DNA of 64,000 bases, taken from contig JBDOQK010000039.1 in the NCBI GenBank assembly GCA_040437565.1, forward strand, positions 186,001 through 250,000, in the 5' to 3' direction. Origin of the DNA: Albugo candida (Eukaryota > Oomycota > Peronosporomycetes > Albuginales). This document shows positions 26,698-36,820 of the stretch, one piece after another. The position numbers and the translations under genes were made by a program. The notes beneath the pieces were generated by a model that saw only the letters and a program-made list of their open reading frames with translations, had not been told where the DNA came from and made no database searches. The stretch's first letter is position 1. Every line of letters begins with the position of its first letter.

Positions 26698-29589
26698 ATG
26701 GTAAAGTCCTACTTGCGATATGAGCATACACGCTCTTTTGGGATCATTGCTTCCTCCGAAGGGAATGTACAATACGATGCAACCGGACGATTTGCAATTG
26801 CACCGGCGCTGAGTGACGTTATAGTTTGGAACGTTCGACAAGGCAGTCAAGATCGTGTTTTCTCGTCCACTTTCAATTCCACAGAAAGCACTTCAGGAAA
26901 AGGACAAGTAACCTGTCTACTACGTAGCCCGGACAATGTATCTCTTGCAGCTGGCTACTCTAATGGCATCATCAACGTATTTCGCTTTGGATCAGGGAAC
27001 TTGGAAATGACACTCGATGGACATCGCTCTCAGATTGAGACATTGACTTATAAATCCGATGGAGCTCTTTTAGTGAGTGGTTCCCGTGACACTGATATAA
27101 TTGTTTGGGATGTCACGAGTCAAACCGGCTTATACCGTCTTCAAGGGCACAAGAATGCTGTCACGGGATTGCGTTTTATTTTGGGTGAAAAGTATATTGT
27201 TTCATGCTCGAAAGACACACTTCTCAAGGTATGGGACCTGGAAACGCAACATTGCGTCCAGACGTGTGTGGAAAACTCAAGCGAGATCTGGTCAATGGAT
27301 GTGCATCCTGCTGGCCATCGACTAGTGACCGGAAGCTCGGATAATTTACTCCGAGTTTGGAGTATTGGGGCACAAAAACTCGATGGTAATTCGAATAGAG
27401 AAGAATGTATCACACTATTAGGATCCATAACACGAACAAGTAACGATCGAGTTGCCCATATAGAGTACACTACAAACGGAGATTTGGTGGGTGTGCAATC
27501 GACGGGAAGAGCGATTGAATTGTTTCACGTGCGTTCCGAGCAAGAGATCAAGAAAAAAAGGCATCGACGTGAAAAACGACAGCGAGAAAAAGCAAGAAAA
27601 AAGAAAGAATTGCGCACTGAAGATACCAAAGACGACAACGACCAACAAGATGAAGAGAACGAAGCTTACAAAGACGAATTTGAGCTCTTGTGTGTGCTTC
27701 GACCAGCTCATAAAGTCAAATCTTTTGCGTTTTCTCCGAAAATTGCGTCGAATGGATCAGTATCGATGCTTCTTAAGCTACAAAATAATTCTCTAGAAAG
27801 CTACGCTGTATTTCCTGATCAAGCAGGTACTGAAGATCGTACTCTGAAGCAACATGTCATTAATTTAGGCGGCCATCGTCTCGACGTTCGATGCGTCCAA
27901 CTGAGCTCAGATAACCAGTTGATTCTTTCGTTATCGAGCGCTTCTGTCAAAATATGGAACGCACACTCATTGCAATGTATTCGTACCGTGTCGGACTCGA
28001 TTGATCTTGCCCTCTGCGCAATATTTGCTCCGGGAAACATGCACGTGATTGTAGGAACAAAGAATGGGGCGCTTTTGCTGCACGACATCAATTCTGGAGA
28101 ATGTATATGGAAAGCAATGGAAGCACATCATGAAAACGCTATTTGGTCGATGGACCTTTGCCCGGAGCTGAAAGAGATTGTCACGGGCGGAGCAGATCAA
28201 CATGTCAAGTTTTGGGAATTCGTCATGCAGTCCAGTGGCACTCTCGATGAACCAGAGCAAGCTTCATCGAATAGCTCGAATCAACAACTTCGGCTTGGGC
28301 TTTCTCCTACTCGGCTTCTCAAAATGACGGACGATGTGCTATGCGTTCGCTATAGCCATCAAAAATCCAGTAAAGAGCGATCCAAATTGATGATTGCGGT
28401 GGCTCTTCTGGATTGCACGGTAAAAATATTTTACGAAGATAATTTGAAGTTTTTTGTAAGCTTGTATGGTCACAAACTTCCAGTCATGTCTTTGGATATC
28501 TCTAGTGACAACACACTTTTGGTCACTGGATCCGCGGACAAAAACGTCAAATTGTGGGGATTGGATTTTGGAGATTGTCACAAGTCGATTTTTGCTCACG
28601 ACGATGCGATCATGTGTGTCCGTTTTGTACGAAACACTCACTATTTCTTCACAGCTTCCAAAGATAACAACGTGTCTTACTGGGATGCTGATCATTATGA
28701 GAGAATCTTGCGACTAGACTCGCTTCATTTTGGTCAAGTTTGGAGTCTTGCAGTGAGTTCCGACGGACAATTTGTGATCACAGCCTCTCAAGATCGGAGT
28801 ATGACAAAGCTAATACGCACCGAGGATCAAGTGTTTTTGGAACTCGAAAAAGAAAAAGAATTGGACACTTTGTTCGAAAGTGATATGACCGGAAACTTTC
28901 AAAAGCCATTTTCCAATAAGGACAATCAAACTGAAGAAGATGAAGATGAGACACTTCAATCCACTTCAGCCAGTAAGCGCACAATGGAATCGGTGAAATC
29001 AGGGGACACCTTACTTGAAGCAATTGATTTGGCGGTGAAGGAGTGTGAGGCTATCACAGAATACGAAGCGCTGTGTGAGTCGCGACGAAAGATAATGAAG
29101 CAAGCACGCGGAAAGGAAAAAATTGCAATGCCCGCCGAACGCACTGCCAATGAGATGTTACTCGGCTATTCGCCTCTCAAATATGTGCTTCATACCATGC
29201 GACGCATTCCATCGCATCATCTGGAAGAAGCTCTTCTTGTGTTGCCAATTGAACGCATTCTGAAGCTAATTCGACTGCTTCTGGCTATGATTTCCAATCA
29301 TTTGGACGTCGAATTTTGCTGTCATGTACTTTTAATTATTCTTACGGTGCACCACACTCAAGTCAATCAACAAAAAGATCTGTTGAACGATCTGGAGCTT
29401 CTCTGGTCACGACTTCGGACACAGTTGCAAGCACAGAAATCGCGGATTGGCTTCAACCTTGCAGGATTACGCTTTATCAGTCGACAAATACAGGACGATA
29501 AACGTGTGTTTGTCGTGGAAGCGGACCCGATGCAAAATAAACCTTCTCACAAGAAGAAAAAGGCTAAAGTAAGCTCAGTAACTAAGTAA
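26698..29589 (+). CDS. WDR3: WDR3/Utp12, small-subunit processome WD40 protein
   Basis: Nucleolar UTP-B component needed for 18S rRNA maturation. Single exon, 963 aa, full family length. The N-terminus YLRYEHTRSFGIIASSEGN matches the WDR3 start. Two seven-bladed WD40 propellers: repeats ending in SGSRDTDIIVWDV, SCSKDTLLKVWDL and TGSSDNLLRVWSI, then LSSASVKIWN, TGGADQHVKFWEF, TGSADKNVKLWGLDFGDCHK and ASKDNNVSYWDAD. The two propellers are separated by a Lys/Arg-rich insert (KKKRHRREKRQREKARKKK) that is probably a nucleolar signal. The C-terminal Utp12 helical domain contains LEEALLVLPIERILKLIRLL and IGFNLAGLRFI. It ends in a basic tail. No anomaly seen. Confidence 0.96.
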   Translation: MVKSYLRYEHTRSFGIIASSEGNVQYDATGRFAIAPALSDVIVWNVRQGSQDRVFSSTFNSTESTSGKGQVTCLLRSPDNVSLAAGYSNGIINVFRFGSGNLEMTLDGHRSQIETLTYKSDGALLVSGSRDTDIIVWDVTSQTGLYRLQGHKNAVTGLRFILGEKYIVSCSKDTLLKVWDLETQHCVQTCVENSSEIWSMDVHPAGHRLVTGSSDNLLRVWSIGAQKLDGNSNREECITLLGSITRTSNDRVAHIEYTTNGDLVGVQSTGRAIELFHVRSEQEIKKKRHRREKRQREKARKKKELRTEDTKDDNDQQDEENEAYKDEFELLCVLRPAHKVKSFAFSPKIASNGSVSMLLKLQNNSLESYAVFPDQAGTEDRTLKQHVINLGGHRLDVRCVQLSSDNQLILSLSSASVKIWNAHSLQCIRTVSDSIDLALCAIFAPGNMHVIVGTKNGALLLHDINSGECIWKAMEAHHENAIWSMDLCPELKEIVTGGADQHVKFWEFVMQSSGTLDEPEQASSNSSNQQLRLGLSPTRLLKMTDDVLCVRYSHQKSSKERSKLMIAVALLDCTVKIFYEDNLKFFVSLYGHKLPVMSLDISSDNTLLVTGSADKNVKLWGLDFGDCHKSIFAHDDAIMCVRFVRNTHYFFTASKDNNVSYWDADHYERILRLDSLHFGQVWSLAVSSDGQFVITASQDRSMTKLIRTEDQVFLELEKEKELDTLFESDMTGNFQKPFSNKDNQTEEDEDETLQSTSASKRTMESVKSGDTLLEAIDLAVKECEAITEYEALCESRRKIMKQARGKEKIAMPAERTANEMLLGYSPLKYVLHTMRRIPSHHLEEALLVLPIERILKLIRLLLAMISNHLDVEFCCHVLLIILTVHHTQVNQQKDLLNDLELLWSRLRTQLQAQKSRIGFNLAGLRFISRQIQDDKRVFVVEADPMQNKPSHKKKKAKVSSVTK

Positions 29590-29706
29590 TAGAACGCATC
29601 GTTGCTAGAGAAGTAACCGAACACACTTAAGTACGCTTGATGTGCATAAGTACGGTGTTAAGTCTTGTCTCGACGTTGTCTTTATGCGGGTGCGTTGGCG
29701 AAGTTG

Positions 29707-29806
29707 NNNNNNNNNNNNNNNNNNNNNNNNNNNNNNNNNNNNNNNNNNNNNNNNNNNNNNNNNNNNNNNNNNNNNNNNNNNNNNNNNNNNNNNNNNNNNN
29801 NNNNNN
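29707..29806. other. Assembly gap (100 N)
   Basis: 32 bp (GTTGTCTTTATGCGGGTGCG...) at 29675-29706 recur at 29807-29838; the gap falls in the likely first exon of the TMEM115-like gene. Confidence 0.95.
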
Positions 29807-29814
29807 GTTGTCTT

Positions 29815-31688
29815 TATGCGGGTGCGTTGGCGAAGTTGTATGCATTGTTGCGCTCTCAAATAATTTCTTTAGTAAACAATTTTAAACCATCTTCCTTCTA
29901 CTTAGTTTCATGTGTTAAAGCATCCGGTGACCACAAGTCTGGTCGTTGTATACATTGGGTTATGGTTCATTGGTATTTTCCTTCAATCAGACGAGAAGAG
30001 CAGCTGGTTTGCCTTGTCAATCGCCGAGTAACGTCTGAGTTTAAATGTGTCGCTGCTGATCTAAACGACGTGTACCTTTGTGATAGTGCCATTGTCATGC
30101 ATATACGTCCATGGATATTCCTGACAGCCGGATTTTATCATCCTTATTTAATTGAGGTGATTTCAATTCAAGAGCGTTTGATGCTGAGATTGATGCTGAT
30201 ACTACGGCTTAAGATGATGCTAGCAGTGCTACTGATCATGGTGATCTCAAGACGTGTTGAAAGCCATCTTGGTTCATTAGCTATGGCGCAGATGCTGCTT
30301 TTCATCAATCTCGTCAGCTCCTTCCTACTTTTTTCAAACACATTCTGCTTGTACATCCTCACTCGAAATCCAGTTTATGTGTACGATATGATTATGTATC
30401 ATTTTCTTTGTTATCTCACTCTCGTAAATATAGCACAACCAGATTTTCCGGATCTATGGGCACCATTTCCGGCTTACTTGTGGCTTTGATGAAGCCACAA
30501 TTCAACGAACAGATAGCCAATGTTTTCTTGTTAAAAATGCGTGTAAGTTGAGCTTCTTTCTATGTCATCAAATTCTGATAAATGTGTAGTTTTATCCCTT
30601 CACGTTAGTCCTGTGTGCCTGGTTTTTGACATCATTAGGAATCGCATTCGTGCATTCCATGCCTTTGCACAGCGTTCTCGTTAGCATGGGGCCTTATGCG
30701 TCTTCCGGTGTTTACCTTGGGNNNNNNNNNNNNNNNNNNNNNNNNNNNNNNNNNNNNNNNNNNNNNNNNNNNNNNNNNNNNNNNNNNNNNNNNNNNNNNN
30801 NNNNNNNNNNNNNNNNNNNNNTCTCGTCAGCTCCTTCCTACTTTTTTCAAATACATTCTGCTTGTACATCCTCACTCGAAATCCATTTTATGTGTACGAT
30901 ATGATTATTTATCATTTCTTTGTTATCTTACTCTTGTAAATATAGCACAACCAGATTTTCCGGATCTATGGGCACCATTTCCGGCTTACTTGTGGCTTTG
31001 ATGAAGCCACAATTCAACGAACAGATAGTCAATGCTTTCTTCTTAAAAATGCGTGTAAGTTGAGCGTCTTTCTATGTCATCAAATTCTGATAATTGTGTA
31101 GTTTTATCCCTTCACGTTAGTCCTGTGTGCCTGGTTTTTGACATCATTAGGAATCGCATTCGTGCACTCCATGCCTTTGCACAGCGTTCTCGTTAGCATG
31201 GGGCCTTATGCGTCTTCCGGTGTTTACCTTGGGTGGTTTTATCTTCGTTTTCTGCATTCAACACCGGACGAACCGCTCGGGGATATATCCGAAGAATTTA
31301 AGCTCTCTGTACTATTTCCACAGCAAATGGCGTACGTGTAGCTTCTGATTGTGTACATGCACTGACCGACGGGATGCTAGAGGTTACGTGAATGCCATCG
31401 GATCATTTTCTTTTGGCGTCGCACGTCTGTGCGGGTACTTCAAAAAACGACCAAAAAAATCAGGGCAATCGGCCTTACCGTTTACCGTTGAGGTTCGCAT
31501 GCGCACTTAATACTCGAACATGGATCTAACCTTGTGTGCAGTCTGAAAAAATTGATCCAGTCGCAGAACGGCGAAAGTAAGTCTGCAATATCCTTCATGT
31601 ATATCGGTCGCTTTATATCATTGTGAATAGGGCACGTGCAATGAAAGCATTGGATGAGAAGCTCGCAAAATTGGCGCATGGCAAATAA
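29815..31688 (+). CDS. TMEM115: TMEM115-like rhomboid-fold Golgi membrane protein
   Basis: Non-catalytic rhomboid-like Golgi protein involved in retrograde traffic. Exons by splice logic: 29906-30027, 30087-30380, 30434-30542, 30590-30721 (continuing in the copy after the gap, 31102-31331), 31381-31492, 31542-31576, 31631-31688. They give about 319 aa plus a short first exon, perhaps MR from the ATG near 29815. Evidence: PWIFLTAGFYHPYLIE, RRVESHLGSLAMAQMLLFIN (family LEPxWGSLE), LTRNPVYV, FSGSMGTISGLLVALMKPQF, SSGVYLGWFYLRFL, the GDISEEFKLSVLFP segment, and the C-terminal DPVAERRRARAMKALDEKL (animal DAERRRQLALKALNERL). At least five hydrophobic spans. The raw frame at 29839-30489 reads through an intron and is not the real C-terminus. 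ERV46 follows 111 bp downstream. Confidence 0.82.
30309..31233 (+). repeat. Duplicated ~412-bp flanks with about a dozen differences
   Basis: 30309-30721 recurs at 30822-31233 with roughly a dozen substitutions and one 1-bp indel (ATCATTTTC or ATCATTTC). The boundaries coincide with the N block. The differences cluster in introns and at third positions, so both copies are probably alleles of one functional gene. Confidence 0.8.
30722..30821. other. Assembly gap (100 N) inside the TMEM115-like gene
   Basis: Flanked by diverged overlapping sequence, probably two haplotypes placed in tandem. Confidence 0.93.
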
Positions 31689-31799
31689 TACAATTGTGTG
31701 ATACAAACCTAGCATAAAGTTCGTTGGCGCATTAGCACGATTTGATCGGATAGGTTATAAATCAACGTGTAAATAATCGCATCCCCGACAATCTCCCCA

Positions 31800-33701
31800 A
31801 TGAGCCAGCAAGTGAATGCCTCATGGCTCACAAAACTCCGAAGTATAGACTTTAATCCGAAAACTTTGGATGAATTCAAAGTCAAGACTATCCATGGAGG
31901 GATGCGTAAGTCCCCCATCGCTTCTCCTCATCAAACCTCACTTTTTTTCTCATCGCTTTGATGAATAATCGCCACAGTTTCGCTTCTGTCAGTCGGTTTG
32001 ATTGGCTACTTGCTGGTGTCCGAACTGATATTTTACCTTTCTGTGGTATGAAATAACACGCTGCCGAATGCGATGAAAAACCTTTGCTTTTGATCCTATA
32101 GGACATTGTCGACAAGATGCTAGTTGATGGGTCAAGGAATCGAATGGTTACGATCAACTTTGACATTGAATTCCCACGGTTCGTTATCGATTTTGTGGAA
32201 TTGAACTTTTGATATAAACTCCTTGCAGAATGCCGTGCTCAATCGTCACATTGGAGAGCACAGGTTCATCCGGAGAAATTCATGTACACACACTGAGCTT
32301 GTCTCCCAATTGCTTCTCTTATGTCGGGTGATTCGCTCACTAGAATGACGTTCAGCACAGCGTACATAAACAAGCTATTGATTTGAACGGGAAAGTCCTG
32401 AGCGAAGGCATGAAGCTCGATTCGGTACTCTAGCTTTTCTCGTACGCAAGCTGAGCAGATCTGATCTGATATTGTCAGATCGGTAAAGCCTGGACCAATC
32501 AAAGTGACGTTCAAGTTTCGGAAAAGAATGACAAGTACGAGCGCATATACAGATATAGCTGTTGTAGAGATTCAAGAGTGAGATGATGCAATAGAGTGAA
32601 ATGCGGAAGCTGTTATGGAGCAGGCGCATCTGGTGAAGTATGTATCATCCAGCATTCACTATTGGCGATTTATAGGAACACTCTGTGATCAGTGCTGCAA
32701 TACTTGCGAAGATGTGCAGCGAGCCTATACTTTTCGTCGATGGAATATCCCCAGCTTACATACGATCGAACAAGTACGTTCTCATTTGTGCTGACTCACT
32801 GTCGTTCATCTCTTGAATTCCCACTCAATCCACCAGTGCCAAAGATCTGAGATCGAAAAGCTACTGCACAGTGCTGTCGAGGAAGGCTGTCGAATATACG
32901 GCTCCGTTTCCGTTACGAAGGTTCGTACTACGCTTTTACATTTGTCCAATAAATCAAGCAAGCACACTTGTTAGGTTGATGGAAAAGTTTTATTCGCACC
33001 GGCCAAAGCGCTGCTCCACGGTTACATTTCTACTGAGGAGATTCTCGACAAAACAATTCAAATATTTGATACGTCTCACAAAATCAATTATTTGGACTTT
33101 GGTGATCGTTATCCGGTTCGTACCATTTGCATAAGATCATTATAAGCCAAGACATATGCGATCTCTGTTAGGATATGAGGAGTCCTCTGAATGGGCACAA
33201 CACAATTCTTGAAAAGGATACACGCGGCACGTATCAATACTTTCTTCAGGTCATGATTCTTTGGCCAGTGTGGTATACTTGATCGTAACTCTACAAATAG
33301 GTAGTTCCGACAGCATATTACTATCTGAATGGTGGAATTATCGATACAAATCAGTACTCAGTCACCCAGCATTATCAAGAGCTAACGCCACTCGGCGAGC
33401 AACAACTTCCAAGTAAGCGCATCTATTCTACCAATATGCTTTGTATTGACATTTTGCTGATGCAGTGATCATTTTCCAGTACACATTTTCACCCATCATG
33501 TTTCAGATCGAGCAACGTCGAAGAGGGTATCTTCAATTTCTGACAAGTTTATGCGCAATTCTTGGCGGAGTGTTTACGGTATGAGATTATAGAGTACAGT
33601 TACTGTATCTGATATGATTTTTGCAGATGCTGGGCGCCGTCGATTCCCTGCTATTCGCATATTCGAATCAATTTGCTTCGTCGCCGGCGTTGGCGCGGTA
33701 A
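31800..33701 (+). CDS. ERGIC3: ERV46/ERGIC3 COPII cargo receptor, 14 exons
   Basis: ER-Golgi cycling membrane protein. Fourteen small exons were traced: 31800-31905, 31978-32045, 32102-32178, 32229-32283, 32344-32424, 32479-32534, 32595-32632, 32676-32773, 32837-32920, 32975-33115, 33172-33249, 33301-33412, 33466-33578, 33627-33701. They sum to 1182 nt, 393 aa, all GT-AG and phase-consistent. Family features: LRSIDFNPKTLDEFKVKT at the N-terminus, first membrane span LSVGLIGYLLVSELIFYL, NFDIEFPRMPCSIVTLES, the cysteine cluster CGSCYGAG...CDQCCNTCEDVQRAY, CRIYGSVSVTKVDGKV, YQYFLQVVPTAYYYLNGG, NQYSVTQHYQEL and the second span in LTSLCAILGGVFTMLGAVDS. The C-terminus (SSPALAR) lacks a KKXX retrieval signal. 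By far the most intron-dense gene here. Confidence 0.9.
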
Positions 33702-33812
33702 ACGTGTTAGATTCGCCGGAAGTACTGAAAACAGACAATAAATCCGTTAGGTTCTTGCTGATGTCCAATCGATTCTTATTCTATGTTAAGATCGTAACTT
33801 GTGTCGAATGCG

Positions 33813-36117
33813 ATGAATATGTCCAATGCGGAGGCAAACGAGCTTGTCCCAATTCTCCATAGATCATCCTTTGTATACTTTATCGCCGGGATCATTGGAT
33901 TCATATTTTATGCGTTCATTATCTGTACATATAAGCGTATTCCTTCCATCAGCGCTCATCATCCCGCAGCCAACATCATTATATGGCACACAGGATGCGG
34001 TCTTATGCTAATGTCTAGCTTCATTGCATATTTTCTGGCTGAGGTGTGTCATTATCGCTCTCGATGCGGCGAACCCTTTCTGTATGCATTTTAATGACAG
34101 AATGCGATCGACGCGATGCCTGTTTTGACACCGCTTAGGAGCTCTCTCTGTCAGTATTTTGGACCATGGAATCAGGTAATCGCTTCTTTAGTTCGGGATG
34201 TTTTGAGCTCAGACTGATTTGATACCCGGATTCAGTTCTTCCTCTTGGGCAGTACATTGTGGTATCTGATGCTGGCAGTCGATCTTTTATTGGCACTCTT
34301 CAACCCCTGGATCGGATATACATGCAAAGCATGGGTCTACCACATTATGTAAGCCATTAGTCTGTACGTGTCGACGCTTTTTTGTCACACGAAGTGTCCA
34401 TAGAGCGTGGGGACTAAGCAGTTCATCAGCAGCTTGGATGATCGTAACAAACAATGCAAGCTTATGCACGATAAATGTGTGCTGGATACGCAAAACGAGT
34501 ACTTCCGAGCAAGTGAATGTGGCGCATTGGATCCTCCTATTTGGTCACATTATTTTCACTTGGCTCTTCTCTTTTATTGTGTTGATGCTGGCAAGCATTC
34601 GATTCGCGCAGCGTCAATTGGATGTCACGTATAGAGCTAAACGTCGAAGTTTATTGCAATATTATCGCTACCTGTTGCTATATGGTGCGCATTGGACCGC
34701 CTTTGGGTCTATATACTATGAATATCATCACCATTTCGTTGGAGATTATCGCAGTCAAAGGCGCACTTTAGTCGCATTGGTGGTAGTATTTGCCTCGTAT
34801 CCTGTTTTATTGTCTATTGTTTGGATCGTCAACACTGATTTATTCCAACATTGTGCCAATGATAACACTCCTCCACGAGCGGACAACAAAAAACGAGACG
34901 CATTTACAAGCACAGAACATTTTAGTGCTGCTCTTAGAAAAGATTTAATGCGGTACACTACGACGGGAATTCGCTGCAGTTTGCGTGGAGATTCAGTGGA
35001 TGCCGTCTCTAGATCATCCAGGCTTTCAGAACATGAGTTGGAAACCGGGCCTTTGCTTTCCCCTTTGCCGACCAGTTCGACTGATTTGTACCATGAAAAA
35101 AAGCGTGTGGCAGCCACGATCTACAATGTAGAATATCGGTTTTATGAAAAGCTTGGATTCACCGATTATGCGCCTCGTATCTTTCAAAGTATACGAGAAC
35201 TCAGTGGCATCCGGCATGATTTGTATGAACAATCGTTTGCAGACACGCTGCTGGAAAGAGCTTCCGAAGGAAAATCAGGAATGCTATTTTACTTCACAAC
35301 AGATCGACGCTATCTCGTGAAGACTATGACGAAGACGGAACACAAATTTCTCCTAAAAATATTGCCAGTGTATCATCAGTACATTATGAAGCAGCCGAAA
35401 TCATTGTTATGTCGATTCCTCGGGTGTCATTCCATGCAGCTTCCGGTGGGATGGAATACAATGTTTTTTGTGGTCATGGAAAATGTAATGGGCGGTGGTA
35501 AGGTGCACGAGCGATATGACCTGAAAGGTATCGTTTCGGCGGCTTTCAAGAAACAAGATTGTATACGTCAACAGCCATTAATGGAAGCGAGAATACAACT
35601 GTCTCCGGCACCCTCCATCGAGTCCTCTCCAATCCTGTCAAGGACGAGCTCCGAGGTCCACTTGGGTCGAGATCAAGAGCTTTTATCGCGGCACGTTGCC
35701 CTCAACGTGAATGCATCGATCCGAGCAAATTTCTCCCGTCAAATTATTAGCGACTGCGGGTTCCTACAAAGGCTGGGTATCATGGACTACAGCTGCTTGC
35801 TGGGCATACGGCATTACAGTAAGCCGCTCCAAGTAGTCGAACTTGCTGGTTTACCGAGAAATGCTCTTATTTCTGTCGACTGTCGTTCTGTATATTATGT
35901 TGGCTTTATTGACATTCTCCAATATTACAACAGCGGATGGAAATGTCAGCGTGCTGTTTTATCACTCCTAATGAATCCAACTGAAATAACTGCATTACCA
36001 CCAGCAGAGTATGCGCTGCGCTTCTTACAATTCATCCACGATCATCTGCTGAACGACGTATATGCAACGACGCCCCGGCAATCGTATGGTAGTTTTGCCA
36101 ATTGTGAACACGAATGA
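33813..36117 (+). CDS. GPCR-phosphatidylinositol-phosphate kinase fusion (GPCR-PIPK)
   Basis: Oomycete-type signalling protein with an N-terminal seven-span receptor joined to a PIP kinase. Exons 33813-34043, 34101-34175, 34236-34348, 34404-36117 give 710 aa; introns 57, 60 and 55 nt. Hydrophobic spans include FVYFIAGIIGFIFYAFIICT, a second near HTGCGLMLMSSFIAYFLAE, a third near FFLLGSTLWYLMLAVDLLLAL, then WGLSSSSAAWMIVTNN, HIIFTWLFSFIVLMLASI, and two more up to LVALVVVFASYPVLLSIVWI. The kinase begins about residue 350: YLVKTMTKTEHKFLLKILP (ATP Lys region), MFFVVMENVMGGGKVHERYD followed by LKG, LGIMDYSCLLGIRHY and YYVGFIDILQYYNSGWK. GTG at 33801 is ignored; ATG at 33813 follows in frame. Ligand unknown. 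It starts 111 bp after the ERV46 stop. Confidence 0.9.
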
Positions 36118-36522
36118 ACAAACGCTCTGCCGTATCGCATCTCATTAGTGGACCCAAGCGCACCAAAGGAAAGGCTACTCATCACAAGCAGGCTTACCCA
36201 TGACGCGACCATCACTCCTTTACGTCGAATCTTCTGCAGTTAATCTCGAGGAATGAGGAACTACATACGATGTTCTGACGTCCTAGATTCGAGCTGGAAA
36301 GAAGGTCAAAAATAGAATTTCTCTTGATGTCGCATACGATCATTTTTCCATCATTACTGCCGCTTGCGTATAAGAAACTTTCTTTTCTAAACATATTGTC
36401 GAACCAGAAAATCGATAATTTCGTACTTTACTGTGCGTCTTCTGCTGTAGAACTTTCATGGAGCTTGTACTTTGCTCTAACGTATTTCACAATTTTACAC
36501 GCACATACAACGTGAAAAATGA
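36118..36522. other. Intergenic region 5' of the transporter gene
   Basis: Promoter region of the downstream transporter. A minus-strand frame (36212-36394) contains ASGSNDGKMIVCDI, reminiscent of one WD40 strand, but it has no partner repeats and lies in a 700-bp space between two plus-strand genes; it is not called as a gene. Confidence 0.4.
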
Positions 36523-36820
36523 NNNNNNNNNNNNNNNNNNNNNNNNNNNNNNNNNNNNNNNNNNNNNNNNNNNNNNNNNNNNNNNNNNNNNNNNNNNNNN
36601 NNNNNNNNNNNNNNNNNNNNNNTGATGTCGCATACGATCATTTTTCCATCATTACTGCCGCTTGCGTATAAGAAACTTTCTTTTCTAAACATATTGTCGA
36701 ACCAGAAAATCGATAATTTCGTACTTTACTGTGCGTCTTCTGCTGTAGAACTTTCATGGAGCTTGTACTTTGCTCTAACGTATTTCACAATTTTACACGC
36801 ACATACAACGTGAAAAATGA
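36325..36820 (+). repeat. Duplicated 198-bp flanks around a gap
   Basis: 36325-36522 recurs at 36623-36820, including the ATGA of the transporter start. The boundaries match the N block, so this is an assembly overlap. Confidence 0.88.
36523..36622. other. Assembly gap (100 N) at the transporter start codon
   Basis: Artefactual; the complete gene lies to the right. Confidence 0.95.

Noticed and set aside
29665-30489. A 274-codon open frame reading as a single-exon membrane protein
   Set aside because: It crosses an N block and reads through two introns of the TMEM115-like gene; the spliced frame matches the family far better.
36212-36394. Minus-strand WD40-like peptide
   Set aside because: One strand-like motif only, no other repeats and no supporting exon structure; likely chance.
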